A stretch of 49,369 bases of DNA from Leucobacter massiliensis (GCF_002982315.1 NZ_MWZD01000020.1:1-49369); one strand, 5' to 3'; positions 34,788-43,213 are shown, counted from the first letter of the stretch. The notes: generated from the letters alone by a model not told the origin. Numbers and translations: made by a program.

Positions 34788-35164
34788 GCGCGGGAATCGA
34801 CATCGGAGCGTGGGAGGACTTCCCCGACCGGAAGCTCGTGAGCGTCGAGGTCGGCGGCATGGAGCTCGGGGTGTGCCGCTGGGGCGAGCGCATCTTCGCG
34901 TTCCGCAACTCCTGCCCCCACGAGGGTGCGCCGCTGTGCGCCGGCTTCCTGCAGAAGCGGCTCACCGCCTCCGCCTCCGCCGCGGCGGGAGAGCCCGACG
35001 TCGCGCTGAGCGTCGACGAGGAGAGCCCCGTCGTGCTGTGCCCCTGGCACCGCTGGGAGTTCCAGCTGGAAGACGGCGCCGCAGCGGCGCCGGGATTCCG
35101 CATGCGCACCTACCGCGTTCGCCGCGAACACGGACGCGTGCTACTCACCCTCGGAAGGAAGTGA
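34784..35164 (+). CDS. Rieske [2Fe-2S] ferredoxin
   Basis: This 126-residue single Rieske domain has ligands C44-P-H46 and C86-P-W-H89, separated by an insertion of about 20 residues rich in Ala and Glu. There is no membrane anchor. It would carry electrons from the VanB-type reductase 1.2 kb upstream. The GTG overlaps the first amidohydrolase stop (GTGA), and the second amidohydrolase starts five bases after its stop. Lying between two amidohydrolase genes, it suggests that the three proteins work together. Confidence 0.92.
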   Translation: MSAGIDIGAWEDFPDRKLVSVEVGGMELGVCRWGERIFAFRNSCPHEGAPLCAGFLQKRLTASASAAAGEPDVALSVDEESPVVLCPWHRWEFQLEDGAAAAPGFRMRTYRVRREHGRVLLTLGRK

Positions 35165-35169
35165 ACCGG

Positions 35170-36432
35170 ATGGACTCACCCCAGAGCGCCGCGCCGCGGT
35201 CCGTGATCGACACCGCCGTGCACCATCACTGGGCATCCCAGCTCGACGTGACGGACTACATGGACGCCGGCTGGCGCGAGCACCTCGGCGTGCCCGGCAG
35301 CCTTCCCGGCGGCGCGGGGGCGATGCACATCCTGCCGGCCACCGCCTACCGCAGGCCCGGCGGGGACTACATCGAGGGATCGGTCTCCGATCCGTCCGCA
35401 CCCGCCGCCTCCGATCCCGAGCGCACCGTGGCGCAGGTCTTCGGCAGCGGCCAGGTGTCACGCGCCATCCTCGCCCACGACCGGGGCATGTTCATCCCGA
35501 GCGTCCCGAACGCCTACCGGGCAGCCGCCCTCGCCCGCGCCATGAACGAGTGGACCGCCGAGCGCTGGTTCTCCGCCGACGATCGCTTCTTCGGGCTGAT
35601 CGTCGCCGCCAACCAGACGCCGTTGCAGGCGGCGGAGGAGATCCGGCGTGCCGGCGCGCACGATCGCATGGTGGGGGTGCTCATGGCGGCCAACGGGCTC
35701 AACAAGCCCTTCGGGCACCCCGCCTACCACCCGATCTACGAGGCGGCGGCCGAACTCGATCTCCCGATCGTGCTGCACGCCGGTGGCGACCAGGGCGCGG
35801 ACACGCTCACGCACCCCACCGCCGGCGGCCTCCCCGCCACCTTCGCCGAGGTCGCGGCGCTGTCGTACAGCCCCATGATGACGCACGTGCAGAGCATGAT
35901 CGTGCAGGGGGTGTTCGAGAAGTACCCGAGCCTGCGGGTCTTCGTCGCGGGCGTCGGCGTCGCCTGGATCCCCGGGCTGTTCTTCCGTCTCGACGTGAAC
36001 TGGCGCGGCCTGCGGCGGGAGGTGCCGTGGGTGCGGCGGCTGCCCAGCGAGTACTTCCGCGAGCACTTCCGCATCGGCAGCTGGCCCTTCGACCGGGCCC
36101 CCGGTGACGACGGGCCGCAGCGCGTCATCCGGGCACTCGAGGCCTTCGGCGGCCTGGAGGACCTGATCTGCTACGCCTCCGGTTTCCCGGCATGGGACTG
36201 CGACACCGTCGACGACGTCGCGGCCCGCATGCCGGAGACCTGGCGGCAGAAGGTCTTCACGGACAACGCGCGCGACTGGTTCCGCTGGCCCGAGCGCGCT
36301 CGGCGCGCCGCCGCCGCCCCCGAGGTCGCCGTCGGCCAGATGCCGGTGACGGGAGAGCTCGGCGACCCCAGCCGGCGCAGTTACGCCGCCGAGGACGGGA
36401 GGGAGATCGAATGGGTGCCGGCGGGGGACTGA
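35170..36432 (+). CDS. amidohydrolase 2 family paralogue lacking the catalytic Asp
   Basis: This 420-residue protein is clearly paralogous to the gene at 33654: both share W-V-R-R-L-P-S-E-Y-x-R-E-H and E-A-F-G-G-x-x-D-L. It keeps D14/H18 and H203, but positions matching E257, D331 and H334 are G261, G338 and A341 (A-S-G-F-P-A-W). The metal-dependent chemistry of the family needs the Asp, so this is probably a pseudoenzyme, perhaps a structural or regulatory subunit of the active paralogue. The ATG at 35170 follows GGAAGGA; a GTG at 35161 is possible. Confidence 0.85.
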   Translation: MDSPQSAAPRSVIDTAVHHHWASQLDVTDYMDAGWREHLGVPGSLPGGAGAMHILPATAYRRPGGDYIEGSVSDPSAPAASDPERTVAQVFGSGQVSRAILAHDRGMFIPSVPNAYRAAALARAMNEWTAERWFSADDRFFGLIVAANQTPLQAAEEIRRAGAHDRMVGVLMAANGLNKPFGHPAYHPIYEAAAELDLPIVLHAGGDQGADTLTHPTAGGLPATFAEVAALSYSPMMTHVQSMIVQGVFEKYPSLRVFVAGVGVAWIPGLFFRLDVNWRGLRREVPWVRRLPSEYFREHFRIGSWPFDRAPGDDGPQRVIRALEAFGGLEDLICYASGFPAWDCDTVDDVAARMPETWRQKVFTDNARDWFRWPERARRAAAAPEVAVGQMPVTGELGDPSRRSYAAEDGREIEWVPAGD

Positions 36433-37367
36433 ACGCGGCCCCTCCCGGCGACTGGGAGGAGCTCGCGGCCGCCGTGCAGGCCATCGGCCCGGCCGTCGGG
36501 GCCGAGACGATCCGGCGCTCCGCGGAGCTGCTGGCACCACTGCACGAGACCGCAGACGACGACTCCGGGATCGTCGTCGAGCTCGACCAGCCCTACGGGG
36601 AGCACCCGGAGCAGGCCCTCGACCTCTTCCTGCCCGCGGGCCCCGCCCCGCGTGGAGTGGTCCTCTTCGTGCACGGCGGCGCCTTCGTGGGCGGCGCCCG
36701 GCGCCGCACCGGCACGCCCTACCACAGCAACATCGGCCGCTGGGCGGCACGGCGTGGCTGGGCCGGCGTGCTCGCGGGGCACCGGCTCGCCCCGGCCGCC
36801 CAGTGGCCATCCGCCGCCCACGACGTGGCGCTGGCCGTCGAGTGGTGCCGCAGCCGGCTCCGCGCCGCCGACGGCGGACCGCTGCCGTTGCACCTGCTCG
36901 GCAACTCCTCGGGGGCCGTGCACGCTGCAGCGTACGCGGTCGGCGGCCCCGGGCACGCGGCGGCCGAGCCCGCCCCCGCATCGCTCGCGCTGATCTCCGG
37001 CATCTACGATCTGCCCGCCTTCGGGGAGGAGCGCCTGCGCCCGTACTTCGGCTCGCGCCCGGAGCTCATCGAGGAGTGGCGGCTGCTGGAGCTGCTCGCC
37101 GGCAGTGAGATCCCGCTCCTCTTCGCCGCGGGCGAGTACGACACCCCCGACTCCCACGAGCAGTTCCTCGCGGCTCTCGGCGCCTGCACCCGCACCCGAG
37201 GCACCCTGCCGGCCTGCGCCCGTGCGCGCGCCGCCAACCACTTCACCATCGTCCACGCCATCGGCACGCGCTTCGACGACCTCGGTCCCGCGCTGGAACG
37301 CTTCTTCTCCGCCGCGGAGGCAACCAGACGCGCACACGCCTGTTCTGCCCGCAGCCCCGTGTCGTAG
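36411..37367 (+). CDS. alpha/beta hydrolase fold esterase
   Basis: This 318-residue protein resembles hormone-sensitive-lipase/kynurenine-formamidase-like hydrolases. The oxyanion motif is H-G-G-A-F, the nucleophile elbow G-N-S-S-G, a candidate Asp lies in E-Y-D-T-P and the His in N-H-F-T-I-V-H. There is no signal peptide. It begins 22 bases inside the second amidohydrolase gene, with GGGAGGGAG upstream of the ATG. It is therefore the last gene of that operon and may hydrolyse an ester or amide of the imported substrate. Confidence 0.88.
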   Translation: MGAGGGLNAAPPGDWEELAAAVQAIGPAVGAETIRRSAELLAPLHETADDDSGIVVELDQPYGEHPEQALDLFLPAGPAPRGVVLFVHGGAFVGGARRRTGTPYHSNIGRWAARRGWAGVLAGHRLAPAAQWPSAAHDVALAVEWCRSRLRAADGGPLPLHLLGNSSGAVHAAAYAVGGPGHAAAEPAPASLALISGIYDLPAFGEERLRPYFGSRPELIEEWRLLELLAGSEIPLLFAAGEYDTPDSHEQFLAALGACTRTRGTLPACARARAANHFTIVHAIGTRFDDLGPALERFFSAAEATRRAHACSARSPVS

Positions 37368-37418
37368 CGTGGGAGGCAGCGGCGCAGCGCCGCGAGCCAC
37401 GGGGGAGAGGAGCGGACG

Positions 37419-37463
37419 ATGATGATGCAGTCAGGCGGAGCCGCGTCGGGCGGGCTGCGATGA
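37419..37463 (+). CDS. possible 14-codon leader ORF
   Basis: Three consecutive ATG codons follow GAGAGGAGCGGACG, and the short frame ends by overlapping the ATG of the acetyltransferase remnant (ATGA). A TAGCGT at 37366-37371 could be its -10 box. It may be the natural translation-coupling leader of the now truncated gene. Confidence 0.25.
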   Translation: MMMQSGGAASGGLR

Positions 37464-37607
37464 GCCCGCGCAGCAACGAGTTCGGCCAGCCCATCGGCGA
37501 GCCGGTCCCGGGCTGGACGCCCCGGCCGCTGCCGTCCGCGACGGTCCTCACCGGCCGGACGTGCCGACTCGAACGGTTCGACCCGGAGCGGCTTCGCATC
37601 GCGGACA
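37460..37607 (+). pseudogene. GNAT (RimJ/RimL-type) acetyltransferase, N-terminal remnant
   Basis: About 45 residues match the usual start of RimL-like acetyltransferases: N-E-F-G-Q-P-I-G, P-G-W-T-P-R-P, and L-T-G-R-T-C-R-L-E-R-F-D-P. After about 37595 the frame no longer looks like the family and runs into the antisense 3' end of the AraC-type gene. The acetyl-CoA-binding region is missing. It is either a decayed gene cut by a rearrangement or a misjoin. Confidence 0.7.
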
Positions 37608-38621
37608 TCAGCGCCGGCGCGAGCCGCGATCGCTTTCCGGATAGCGGCCCGCCCCCGCGAGCCCGGTCTGCGAGGGGAGCTCGCCGAACTCGCGCTGGTA
37701 CATCGCGGAGAACCTGCCGGCGTGGCCGAAGCCGTGCCGCTGGGCGACCGCGCTGACGGGCTCGGCGCCGGGCGCCGCGAGCAGTTCCCGGCGCACCCGG
37801 CGCAGGCGCTCGGAGCGCTGCGCCTGCATGGGGCTCTCGCCGCGGAGCTGCTGGAAGGCGGCCTGCACGGAGCGGCCGCTCACGCCCGCGTACTCCGCGA
37901 TCGACCCCAGCGAGAGCGGGGCGCCCGTGGAGTAGGTGATGGCCTCCAGCGCGCGCTCGACGATCAGGCGGCTCGTGGAGCGGGGCTGCGCGGCGGGCGC
38001 CTCGCGGCGCAGCGCGCTCGCCACGAAACCGTCGACACAGCGTTCGGCGAGGAACGCGGCGAGGCCCGCGTCGATCTCCGGCATGCGCTGGGCGCGGGCG
38101 ATGAGCTCACGCACCGAGGCGACCCAGGCGCTCCCCGCCCCGGATCCGACGTCGAGCTCGGGGTCGAAGCGTCCGCCGTCATCGGCGAGCTCCTGCGCGA
38201 GCCGGCGTTCGACGAGCTCCCGGTCCAGTTTCACGGCGAGCATGACGCAGGGCTGCTCCCAGCCGCTGATCGCTGTGTCGACGTCGGGCGTGTAGACGGC
38301 GGCGCGCGAGCGGGTGGCCTGGACGCGGCGCTCGCCGACGGAGGTGCGAAGCGAGCCGCGCAGCGGCACATTGCACTGGAAGGCGGTCTCGTAGGGGGCG
38401 GTGTCGATGCGGATCGCGGTCGAGTAGCTGAGCAGCCCCGCCGTGACCTTGCCGAGCACCGCCGCCGTGGCATGGAAGGTGAAGCCGCGGGGCTCGGCCT
38501 CGCCGCACAGTGGCGTGAGGCGGTGCGGGTAGTAGAGCCTGGCGCCCAGTTCGTGCGCGGCCTCGAGCGAGCGGAGCTGCGCGGACAGCCCCACCCGCTC
38601 GCTCGCTGCCGTGACGGCCAT
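37608..38621 (-). CDS. AraC-family regulator (AraC_binding_2-like N-domain)
   Basis: This 337-residue regulator has an N-terminal domain resembling AraC-binding type 2 domains of aromatic-pathway activators (about 30-200). The C-terminal AraC helix-turn-helix pair (about 235-320) shows L-S-L-G-S-I-A-E-Y-A-G-V-S-G-R-S-V-Q and G-H-A-G-R-F-S-A-M-Y. The last 16 residues (G-A-G-R-Y-P-E-S-D ...) are unlike a usual AraC end and may come from the junction with the acetyltransferase remnant. It starts two bases after the flavin reductase stop, same strand, so it is probably co-transcribed with the monooxygenase operon and activates it. Confidence 0.88.
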   Translation of the reverse strand: MAVTAASERVGLSAQLRSLEAAHELGARLYYPHRLTPLCGEAEPRGFTFHATAAVLGKVTAGLLSYSTAIRIDTAPYETAFQCNVPLRGSLRTSVGERRVQATRSRAAVYTPDVDTAISGWEQPCVMLAVKLDRELVERRLAQELADDGGRFDPELDVGSGAGSAWVASVRELIARAQRMPEIDAGLAAFLAERCVDGFVASALRREAPAAQPRSTSRLIVERALEAITYSTGAPLSLGSIAEYAGVSGRSVQAAFQQLRGESPMQAQRSERLRRVRRELLAAPGAEPVSAVAQRHGFGHAGRFSAMYQREFGELPSQTGLAGAGRYPESDRGSRRR

Positions 38622-38623
38622 GG

Positions 38624-39124
38624 TCAGGCCGCGGCTCCGACGGCGTGGAAGGCGCGGCTGTCGTAGACGAGCGCCGCGGCGTCGCTGCGCAGCCGGATCT
38701 CGTCGACCTCCACGAAGAACACGCTGTGCGTGCCGCGCTCCAGCGTGCTCGCGATGCGTCCCACGAGCGCCACGCGGGCATCGCGGAGCGTGGGGATGCC
38801 GCCCAGCTCCTCCCACACGTCCCAGGAGAAGCGTTCCGCCATCGGCACCCGGGTCTGCCCCGAGAAGTGCCGTGCGAGTTCCTCCTGGTCGCCCGCGAGC
38901 ACGTTCAGCGCGAGCCGGCCGTTGCCCGCGAAGACGTCGTGCGAGGCGCTGCCGCGGTTGATGCAGACGAGCACGGTCGGCGGGGAGTCGGTCACCGAGC
39001 AGGCGGCGCTGACGGTGAGGCCGAGCCGGCCGTGCGGTCCGTCGGTGGTGACGACGTGGACGGCGGCGGCGAGGTTGGACATCGCCTGCCGGAACTCCAG
39101 CTGGCGGGGTTCGAGATCGGTCAT
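38624..39124 (-). CDS. flavin reductase (HpaC/StyB-like)
   Basis: This 166-residue FMN-binding split-barrel flavin reductase has V-H-V-V-T-T, G-L-T-V-S-A-A-C-S-V-T-D-S-P-P-T near the N-terminus and a late G-T-H-S-V-F-F-V-E. Such enzymes supply free reduced flavin to two-component monooxygenases, here the StyA-type enzyme two genes upstream. The ATG overlaps the stop of the EthD-like gene. Confidence 0.92.
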   Translation of the reverse strand: MTDLEPRQLEFRQAMSNLAAAVHVVTTDGPHGRLGLTVSAACSVTDSPPTVLVCINRGSASHDVFAGNGRLALNVLAGDQEELARHFSGQTRVPMAERFSWDVWEELGGIPTLRDARVALVGRIASTLERGTHSVFFVEVDEIRLRSDAAALVYDSRAFHAVGAAA

Positions 39125-39441
39125 GATGGGCTCCCTCCGGTGATCGGGAAGTCGATGAGCACGGCGCCGCCGCTCGCGTAGTTGGGCACGTCGGCCGCGA
39201 CCGCCTGGCCCACGGGGGAGGCCATCGCCTCGCGCAGCGCCTCGGCGCTGTCGAAGACGGCCTCGAAGATCGCGAAGTAGGGGGCCGGGGCGCCGTCCGG
39301 TCCGGGCTGGATGTCCGTCGAGGCGTGCCAGGAGCGCAGGCCCGGCAGCTGCGCGGCGAGCGGCAGGTGCGTGGACTCGTAGTAGGCGACGAAGGCCGCC
39401 GGATCGTCGGGTGCGGGGTAGAGCACGGTGAGCTGGTGCAT
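39121..39441 (-). CDS. EthD-like small protein
   Basis: This 106-residue dimeric alpha/beta-barrel-like (EthD family) protein has V-L-Y-P-A-P-D-D-P-A-A-F and Y-Y-E-S-T-H-L-P-L-A near the start. Family members accompany oxidative pathways as small isomerases, cyclases or degradation helpers. Its place between the monooxygenase and its reductase suggests it handles the unstable oxygenated product, for example an epoxide or quinone. That is inference. The stop overlaps the reductase start. Confidence 0.8.
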   Translation of the reverse strand: MHQLTVLYPAPDDPAAFVAYYESTHLPLAAQLPGLRSWHASTDIQPGPDGAPAPYFAIFEAVFDSAEALREAMASPVGQAVAADVPNYASGGAVLIDFPITGGSPS

Positions 39442-39455
39442 GATGCCTCCGGTGG

Positions 39456-40685
39456 CTAGCGGTTCGAGGTGTCGGCGATCGCGGCGGCCGCCCGCTCGGG
39501 CGTGGCGAGCAGGTCGATCTGCCGGATCGGGTAGTTGAAGTTCTCGGTGTAGCGGTCGGCGAGCGCCTGGTTGCGGACCATCTCGGTCAGCAGCTGCGGC
39601 ATCTGCGGCGCGGGCGGGGTCTGGATGATCGTGTTGACCCAGTCGCTCGCCGCTTCCAGGCGTTCCGCGCGGCGGCGGGCGACCTTGCGCATGAAGCGCT
39701 CGTCGAAGACGTGGTCCTCGCTGATCGCGTCGGCGACGACCTTCGCCGAGTAGGCCGCGGAGTTCGCTCCCTGCGCCTGCACGGGGTCGACGGTCATGTG
39801 CACATCGCCGAGCGCGAGCAGGTATTTGCCGTTGGGCAGGAGCACGAAGTCCTCGCGCAGCACCGGGGTGACCGCCCCCTGCAGGATGTCGAGGGCGCCG
39901 TTCTGGAGTTCGAAGGCGGCCTCGTCCACGCGCTCGAAGACGGTGGGGTGGAACTCCCGGAGGATCTGCAGCACCAGTTCGCGGTAGGCGGCGGGGTCCT
40001 CCTCGTAGCGACGGTCCGTGAGCACCTCCTGGGGGCCGCCGGGGAGGCTCTCGAAGAGCAGCGCGTGGACGGGCCCCGAGAACGACCACATGGGCAGCAC
40101 GAGCAGTTCGCCGGCGGGGGGAACGATGCTGATCTCCACGCCGCGGGGCTCTCGCGGGGCGACGCCCTTCCAGAAGCCGACGGCGAGCTTGCGCTGCGGG
40201 CTCGTGTAGGGGGACTTGTCCTCGCGGCGCGGGAAGAGCGCCCCGATCTCGCCCTTGCCGGTCGAGACGACGACGAGGTCGTGGACGTCGGTGAGCTGCT
40301 CGATCTCGGCCACGGTGAGGTCCTGGATCGTGAGCCTTCCGCCGCGGCGCTCGAACTCGCCCATGAGGTGCGGGAGGTAGATGCGGTAGTCGAGGATGCG
40401 GGCGGGCTTCTCGAAGGAGCCCTCGAAGCGGCGCTCCTCGCCCCAGCCGTTGTAGTGGTAGTGCTTGGAGTACTCGGCGTCGATGTCTGGCCAGTCGGCG
40501 ATCCCGAGTTCGCGCTCGATGTCGATGGTCGCGCTCATGTGGGCGACGCTGTTCATGATCTTGCCGTCGCGCACCTGTTCGGCGGTGCGATTCGTGTAGA
40601 TGGTGACGTCGAGATCCTGCTGGCGCAGGTGGAGGCCGAGGTGGAGACCCGCGACCCCCGCTCCGATGATGCCGATGCTGGTCAT
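39456..40685 (-). CDS. StyA-type (styrene/indole) FAD-dependent monooxygenase
   Basis: This 409-residue group E flavoprotein monooxygenase has G8-A-G10-V-A-G13 for FAD binding, M-N-S-V-A-H-M-S-A-T-I early in the substrate domain, and L-A-L-G-D-V-H-M-T-V-D-P-V-Q-A-Q-G-A-N near residue 320. It lacks an NAD(P)H domain and depends on reduced FAD from the reductase at 38624. Known members epoxidise styrene or oxidise indole; the native substrate here is uncertain. The ATG at 40685 follows GGAAAG. An IclR-type operator lies upstream. Confidence 0.92.
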   Translation of the reverse strand: MTSIGIIGAGVAGLHLGLHLRQQDLDVTIYTNRTAEQVRDGKIMNSVAHMSATIDIERELGIADWPDIDAEYSKHYHYNGWGEERRFEGSFEKPARILDYRIYLPHLMGEFERRGGRLTIQDLTVAEIEQLTDVHDLVVVSTGKGEIGALFPRREDKSPYTSPQRKLAVGFWKGVAPREPRGVEISIVPPAGELLVLPMWSFSGPVHALLFESLPGGPQEVLTDRRYEEDPAAYRELVLQILREFHPTVFERVDEAAFELQNGALDILQGAVTPVLREDFVLLPNGKYLLALGDVHMTVDPVQAQGANSAAYSAKVVADAISEDHVFDERFMRKVARRRAERLEAASDWVNTIIQTPPAPQMPQLLTEMVRNQALADRYTENFNYPIRQIDLLATPERAAAAIADTSNR

Positions 40686-40740
40686 ACGCGTTCACTTTCC
40701 GATCAGGACGCGAGTCGTCCGCGTCATTGCGTGCGTTCTT

Positions 40741-40785
40741 GCTCGATATGCGAACTGACTTCCCAATTCAGTTCGATATGTGAGC
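40741..40785. promoter_or_regulatory. IclR-type operator upstream of the monooxygenase operon
   Basis: GCTCGATATGCGAAC (40741-40755) and GTTCGATATGTGAGC (40771-40785) share TCGATATG thirty bases apart. CGAACTGA (40751-40758) and TCAGTTCG (40768-40775) form an inverted repeat with a nine-base spacer. The half-site resembles the GTTCGATAATCGCAC type bound by Pca/Pob IclR regulators. The iclR gene lies immediately upstream. Confidence 0.6.
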
Positions 40786-40904
40786 TCAATGTTACGCGCG
40801 TGCGTCACGCCGGTTCCACGGCTTCGCAAAACGGATAGGACCCCGGGCTCGCCGGAGCGCGGGCGCGCGACGCGGCTCGCCCGCGGGCGCTCGGGGAGGA
40901 ACGC

Positions 40905-41600
40905 TCAGACGGCCCAGACGTCGCCGGGGTGCTCGATCCGCTGCGCGGCGCGGCGGAGCGCCGGCTGCACCTCCGAGAGGGTGTGCGCACCGCGGGCGAA
41001 GACCACGGCGAGACTCGCGGACTGCCCGTCCGCCAGGCGCACGGGGCTGGCGACCGCCTCGAAACCGGGGAAGGGCCGGTCCTTCGTGTGCACGACCCCG
41101 GTGGTGCGCGCCAGGGTCACCTCGTCGGCCTCGTACTCCAGACGCGGGCCGCGGGCGAGGATCGCGAGGCCCGGTGCGCCGTCCGTGAGCGGAAAGCGCG
41201 TGCTGCGCCGGATCGCCACCGCGGCAGAGCGCTGGGAGGGGCGCACCGAGGCGAGCACCACGGCGTGGTCCTTCTGCGGCACGCAGAACACGGACGTCGC
41301 CGAACTCGCGTTCGCGAGCTCATCGAGCACGTCCTCGATCCGCAGCTCCGCGTTGCTCACGCTGGCCTCCGCGAGCGCCGCGATCCCCGTCCCGAGGGTG
41401 TAGCGGCCGTCCGAGGCTCGGGTCACGAAGGTGTAGTCCTCGAGGGTCCGCAGGATCCGGTAGACCACCGAGCGGTGCAGGCCGAGCGCGTCGGCGAGCT
41501 CCTGGCTGGTGCGCTTCTTCCCGTCGGCGAGCGTCTGCAGCGCGTCGAGCCCGCGCTCCAGCGTCTGCGACCGCACCCCGCGGTTCTTCGCTTCGGTCAT
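40905..41600 (-). CDS. IclR-family transcriptional regulator
   Basis: This 231-residue protein has an N-terminal winged helix (about 8-70: T-S-Q-E-L-A-D-A-L-G-L-H-R-S-V-V-Y-R) and a C-terminal IclR effector domain that usually binds small aromatic or organic acids. It reads in the same direction as the monooxygenase operon and is separated from it by 219 bases containing repeated TCGATATG sites, its likely target. The start is the ATG at 41600. Confidence 0.92.
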   Translation of the reverse strand: MTEAKNRGVRSQTLERGLDALQTLADGKKRTSQELADALGLHRSVVYRILRTLEDYTFVTRASDGRYTLGTGIAALAEASVSNAELRIEDVLDELANASSATSVFCVPQKDHAVVLASVRPSQRSAAVAIRRSTRFPLTDGAPGLAILARGPRLEYEADEVTLARTTGVVHTKDRPFPGFEAVASPVRLADGQSASLAVVFARGAHTLSEVQPALRRAAQRIEHPGDVWAV

Positions 41601-41674
41601 GGTGCCCTCATGCTACCGGAGCGGCAGTCGGCGGCGGACCGGCGGATCCCCGGAGGCTCGGCCCTGCCTCTCGA

Positions 41675-43213
41675 TCAGGCACCGCTCAGCGTTGCGACGA
41701 TCTCGCCGAGGGCGCGGCTCAGCTGCAGATCGCTCGGGGCGGCGTAGCCGAAGACGAGGCCGTTCGGGAGCCGCTCCGCGCTCCCGGGGTGCGAGTACTC
41801 CCGAAGCGAGGTGAGCGCGACGCCGCGTTCGGCGAGCCGTGCCACCGAGTGTTCCGGGTCGGGAGCGCCCTCCCAGGTGATCGCGGCGTGCAGCCCGCCC
41901 TCGATGGCGCCCAGCCGGAACCGCGGGCCCAGTCGGGCGGCCGCCTCGATCACGAGCCGGCGCCGGTGCGCGTAGACGCGCCCCATGCGAGCGAGATGCC
42001 GCCGCATGCCGCCGCTGCGCAGGAACTCCGCGAGCGCCGCCTGCACGTACCCCGAGACCGGCTGGCCCAGCGCCTCGCGCGCCCGGACCACCCGCTCGCG
42101 CAGGGCGGCGTCGGCGATCACCAGGTACCCGCAGCGCAGCCAGGGCGTGAGCGTCTTGGAGGTGCTGCCGATCAGCACCACGCGCTCTTCGCGGTCGAGG
42201 GAGGCGATCGCGGGCAGCGGCGGCGCGCCGTGACGGAACTCGCTGTCGTAGTCGTCCTCGAAGATGAGCGCGTCGGCGTCCCGCGCCCAGGCGAGCAGAT
42301 CGAGCCGCGCGGAGACGGGCAGCCGGCCGCCCAGCGGGTACTGGTGACTGGGGGTGAGCAGCGCCGCCGCGAGCGGGCCGCGCGTGCGGCGCAGCGCACC
42401 CGGGTCCATGCCGCCGTCGCGCACGGCGACCGGCACCGCCTCGCCTCCGCAGGCCACGATCACCTCCCGCGCACTGGGGTAACCGGGATCCTCGGTGGCG
42501 ATGCGGATCGCCGGCTCGCCGTTCGCGTCCCGGGCGCCCCGGTCCGGGTCGCGCGTCCGCCCGCCGACACCGCGCAGACCGTGCAGCAGCAAGCCGATCC
42601 CGTCGCTCGTGCCCGCCGTGACCACGATGTCGGCGGCCTCGCACCGCACGCCACGGCTGCTGCGCACGTGCTGGGCGAGCAGTTCCCGCAACTCCGCCTC
42701 GCCCGCCGCGGGAGGTGCGTCTCCGGGCGGTGCCTGGCGCAGCGCCCGCCGCCACGCCGCGGCCCAGTCCCGGTTCTCGCGGAGGCCGGCCGCGGGGGCT
42801 CCGGGGACGAGGTCGATGGTCTCGGCGCCGGCGTTCGGCGCCCCGATCCTCCCGCTCGCACCACCTCCGGCCGCATCGGACGCGGGCCGGGCCGGATCGC
42901 GGGCGCTCGCCCGGCGACCGTCACCGGCCTCTGTCTCGCCGGGGGAGGCGAGGCCCTCGCTCACGTAGGTGCCGGAGCCGGGCACCGCGACCGCATAGCC
43001 CTCGCCGATGAGGTCCTCGTAGACGGCGACCACCGTGCCGCGCGAGACGCCGGCGGCGGCCGCGAGCACCCGGGTGGCGGGGAGGGGGTCGCCGGCGGAG
43101 AGCTGTCCGGCGAGCAGGGCGTCGCGCAGCTGCTCCCTGAGGTGCTCCCGGGCGCTGCGCCCCGGAGGGCGGGAAGCCGTGATCGAGAGATCCATCGGGA
43201 AGGGGTGCCGCAC
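41675..43213 (-). CDS. PdxR/MocR-type regulator (GntR plus aminotransferase domain)
   Basis: About 512 residues: a GntR winged helix (about 10-80) with L-P-A-T-R-V-L-A-A-A-A-G-V-S-R-G-T-V, a long Gly/Ala linker, then a PLP aminotransferase-like domain with the lysine in G-S-T-S-K-T-L-T-P. Start is uncertain: TAAGCT at 43220-43225 (minus-strand -10 box) favours a leaderless GTG at 43213, but GTG 43219 and ATG 43195 are in frame. The divergent neighbour is an acetyltransferase rather than pdxST, so its target may be that gene. Confidence 0.85.
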   Translation of the reverse strand: MRHPFPMDLSITASRPPGRSAREHLREQLRDALLAGQLSAGDPLPATRVLAAAAGVSRGTVVAVYEDLIGEGYAVAVPGSGTYVSEGLASPGETEAGDGRRASARDPARPASDAAGGGASGRIGAPNAGAETIDLVPGAPAAGLRENRDWAAAWRRALRQAPPGDAPPAAGEAELRELLAQHVRSSRGVRCEAADIVVTAGTSDGIGLLLHGLRGVGGRTRDPDRGARDANGEPAIRIATEDPGYPSAREVIVACGGEAVPVAVRDGGMDPGALRRTRGPLAAALLTPSHQYPLGGRLPVSARLDLLAWARDADALIFEDDYDSEFRHGAPPLPAIASLDREERVVLIGSTSKTLTPWLRCGYLVIADAALRERVVRAREALGQPVSGYVQAALAEFLRSGGMRRHLARMGRVYAHRRRLVIEAAARLGPRFRLGAIEGGLHAAITWEGAPDPEHSVARLAERGVALTSLREYSHPGSAERLPNGLVFGYAAPSDLQLSRALGEIVATLSGA

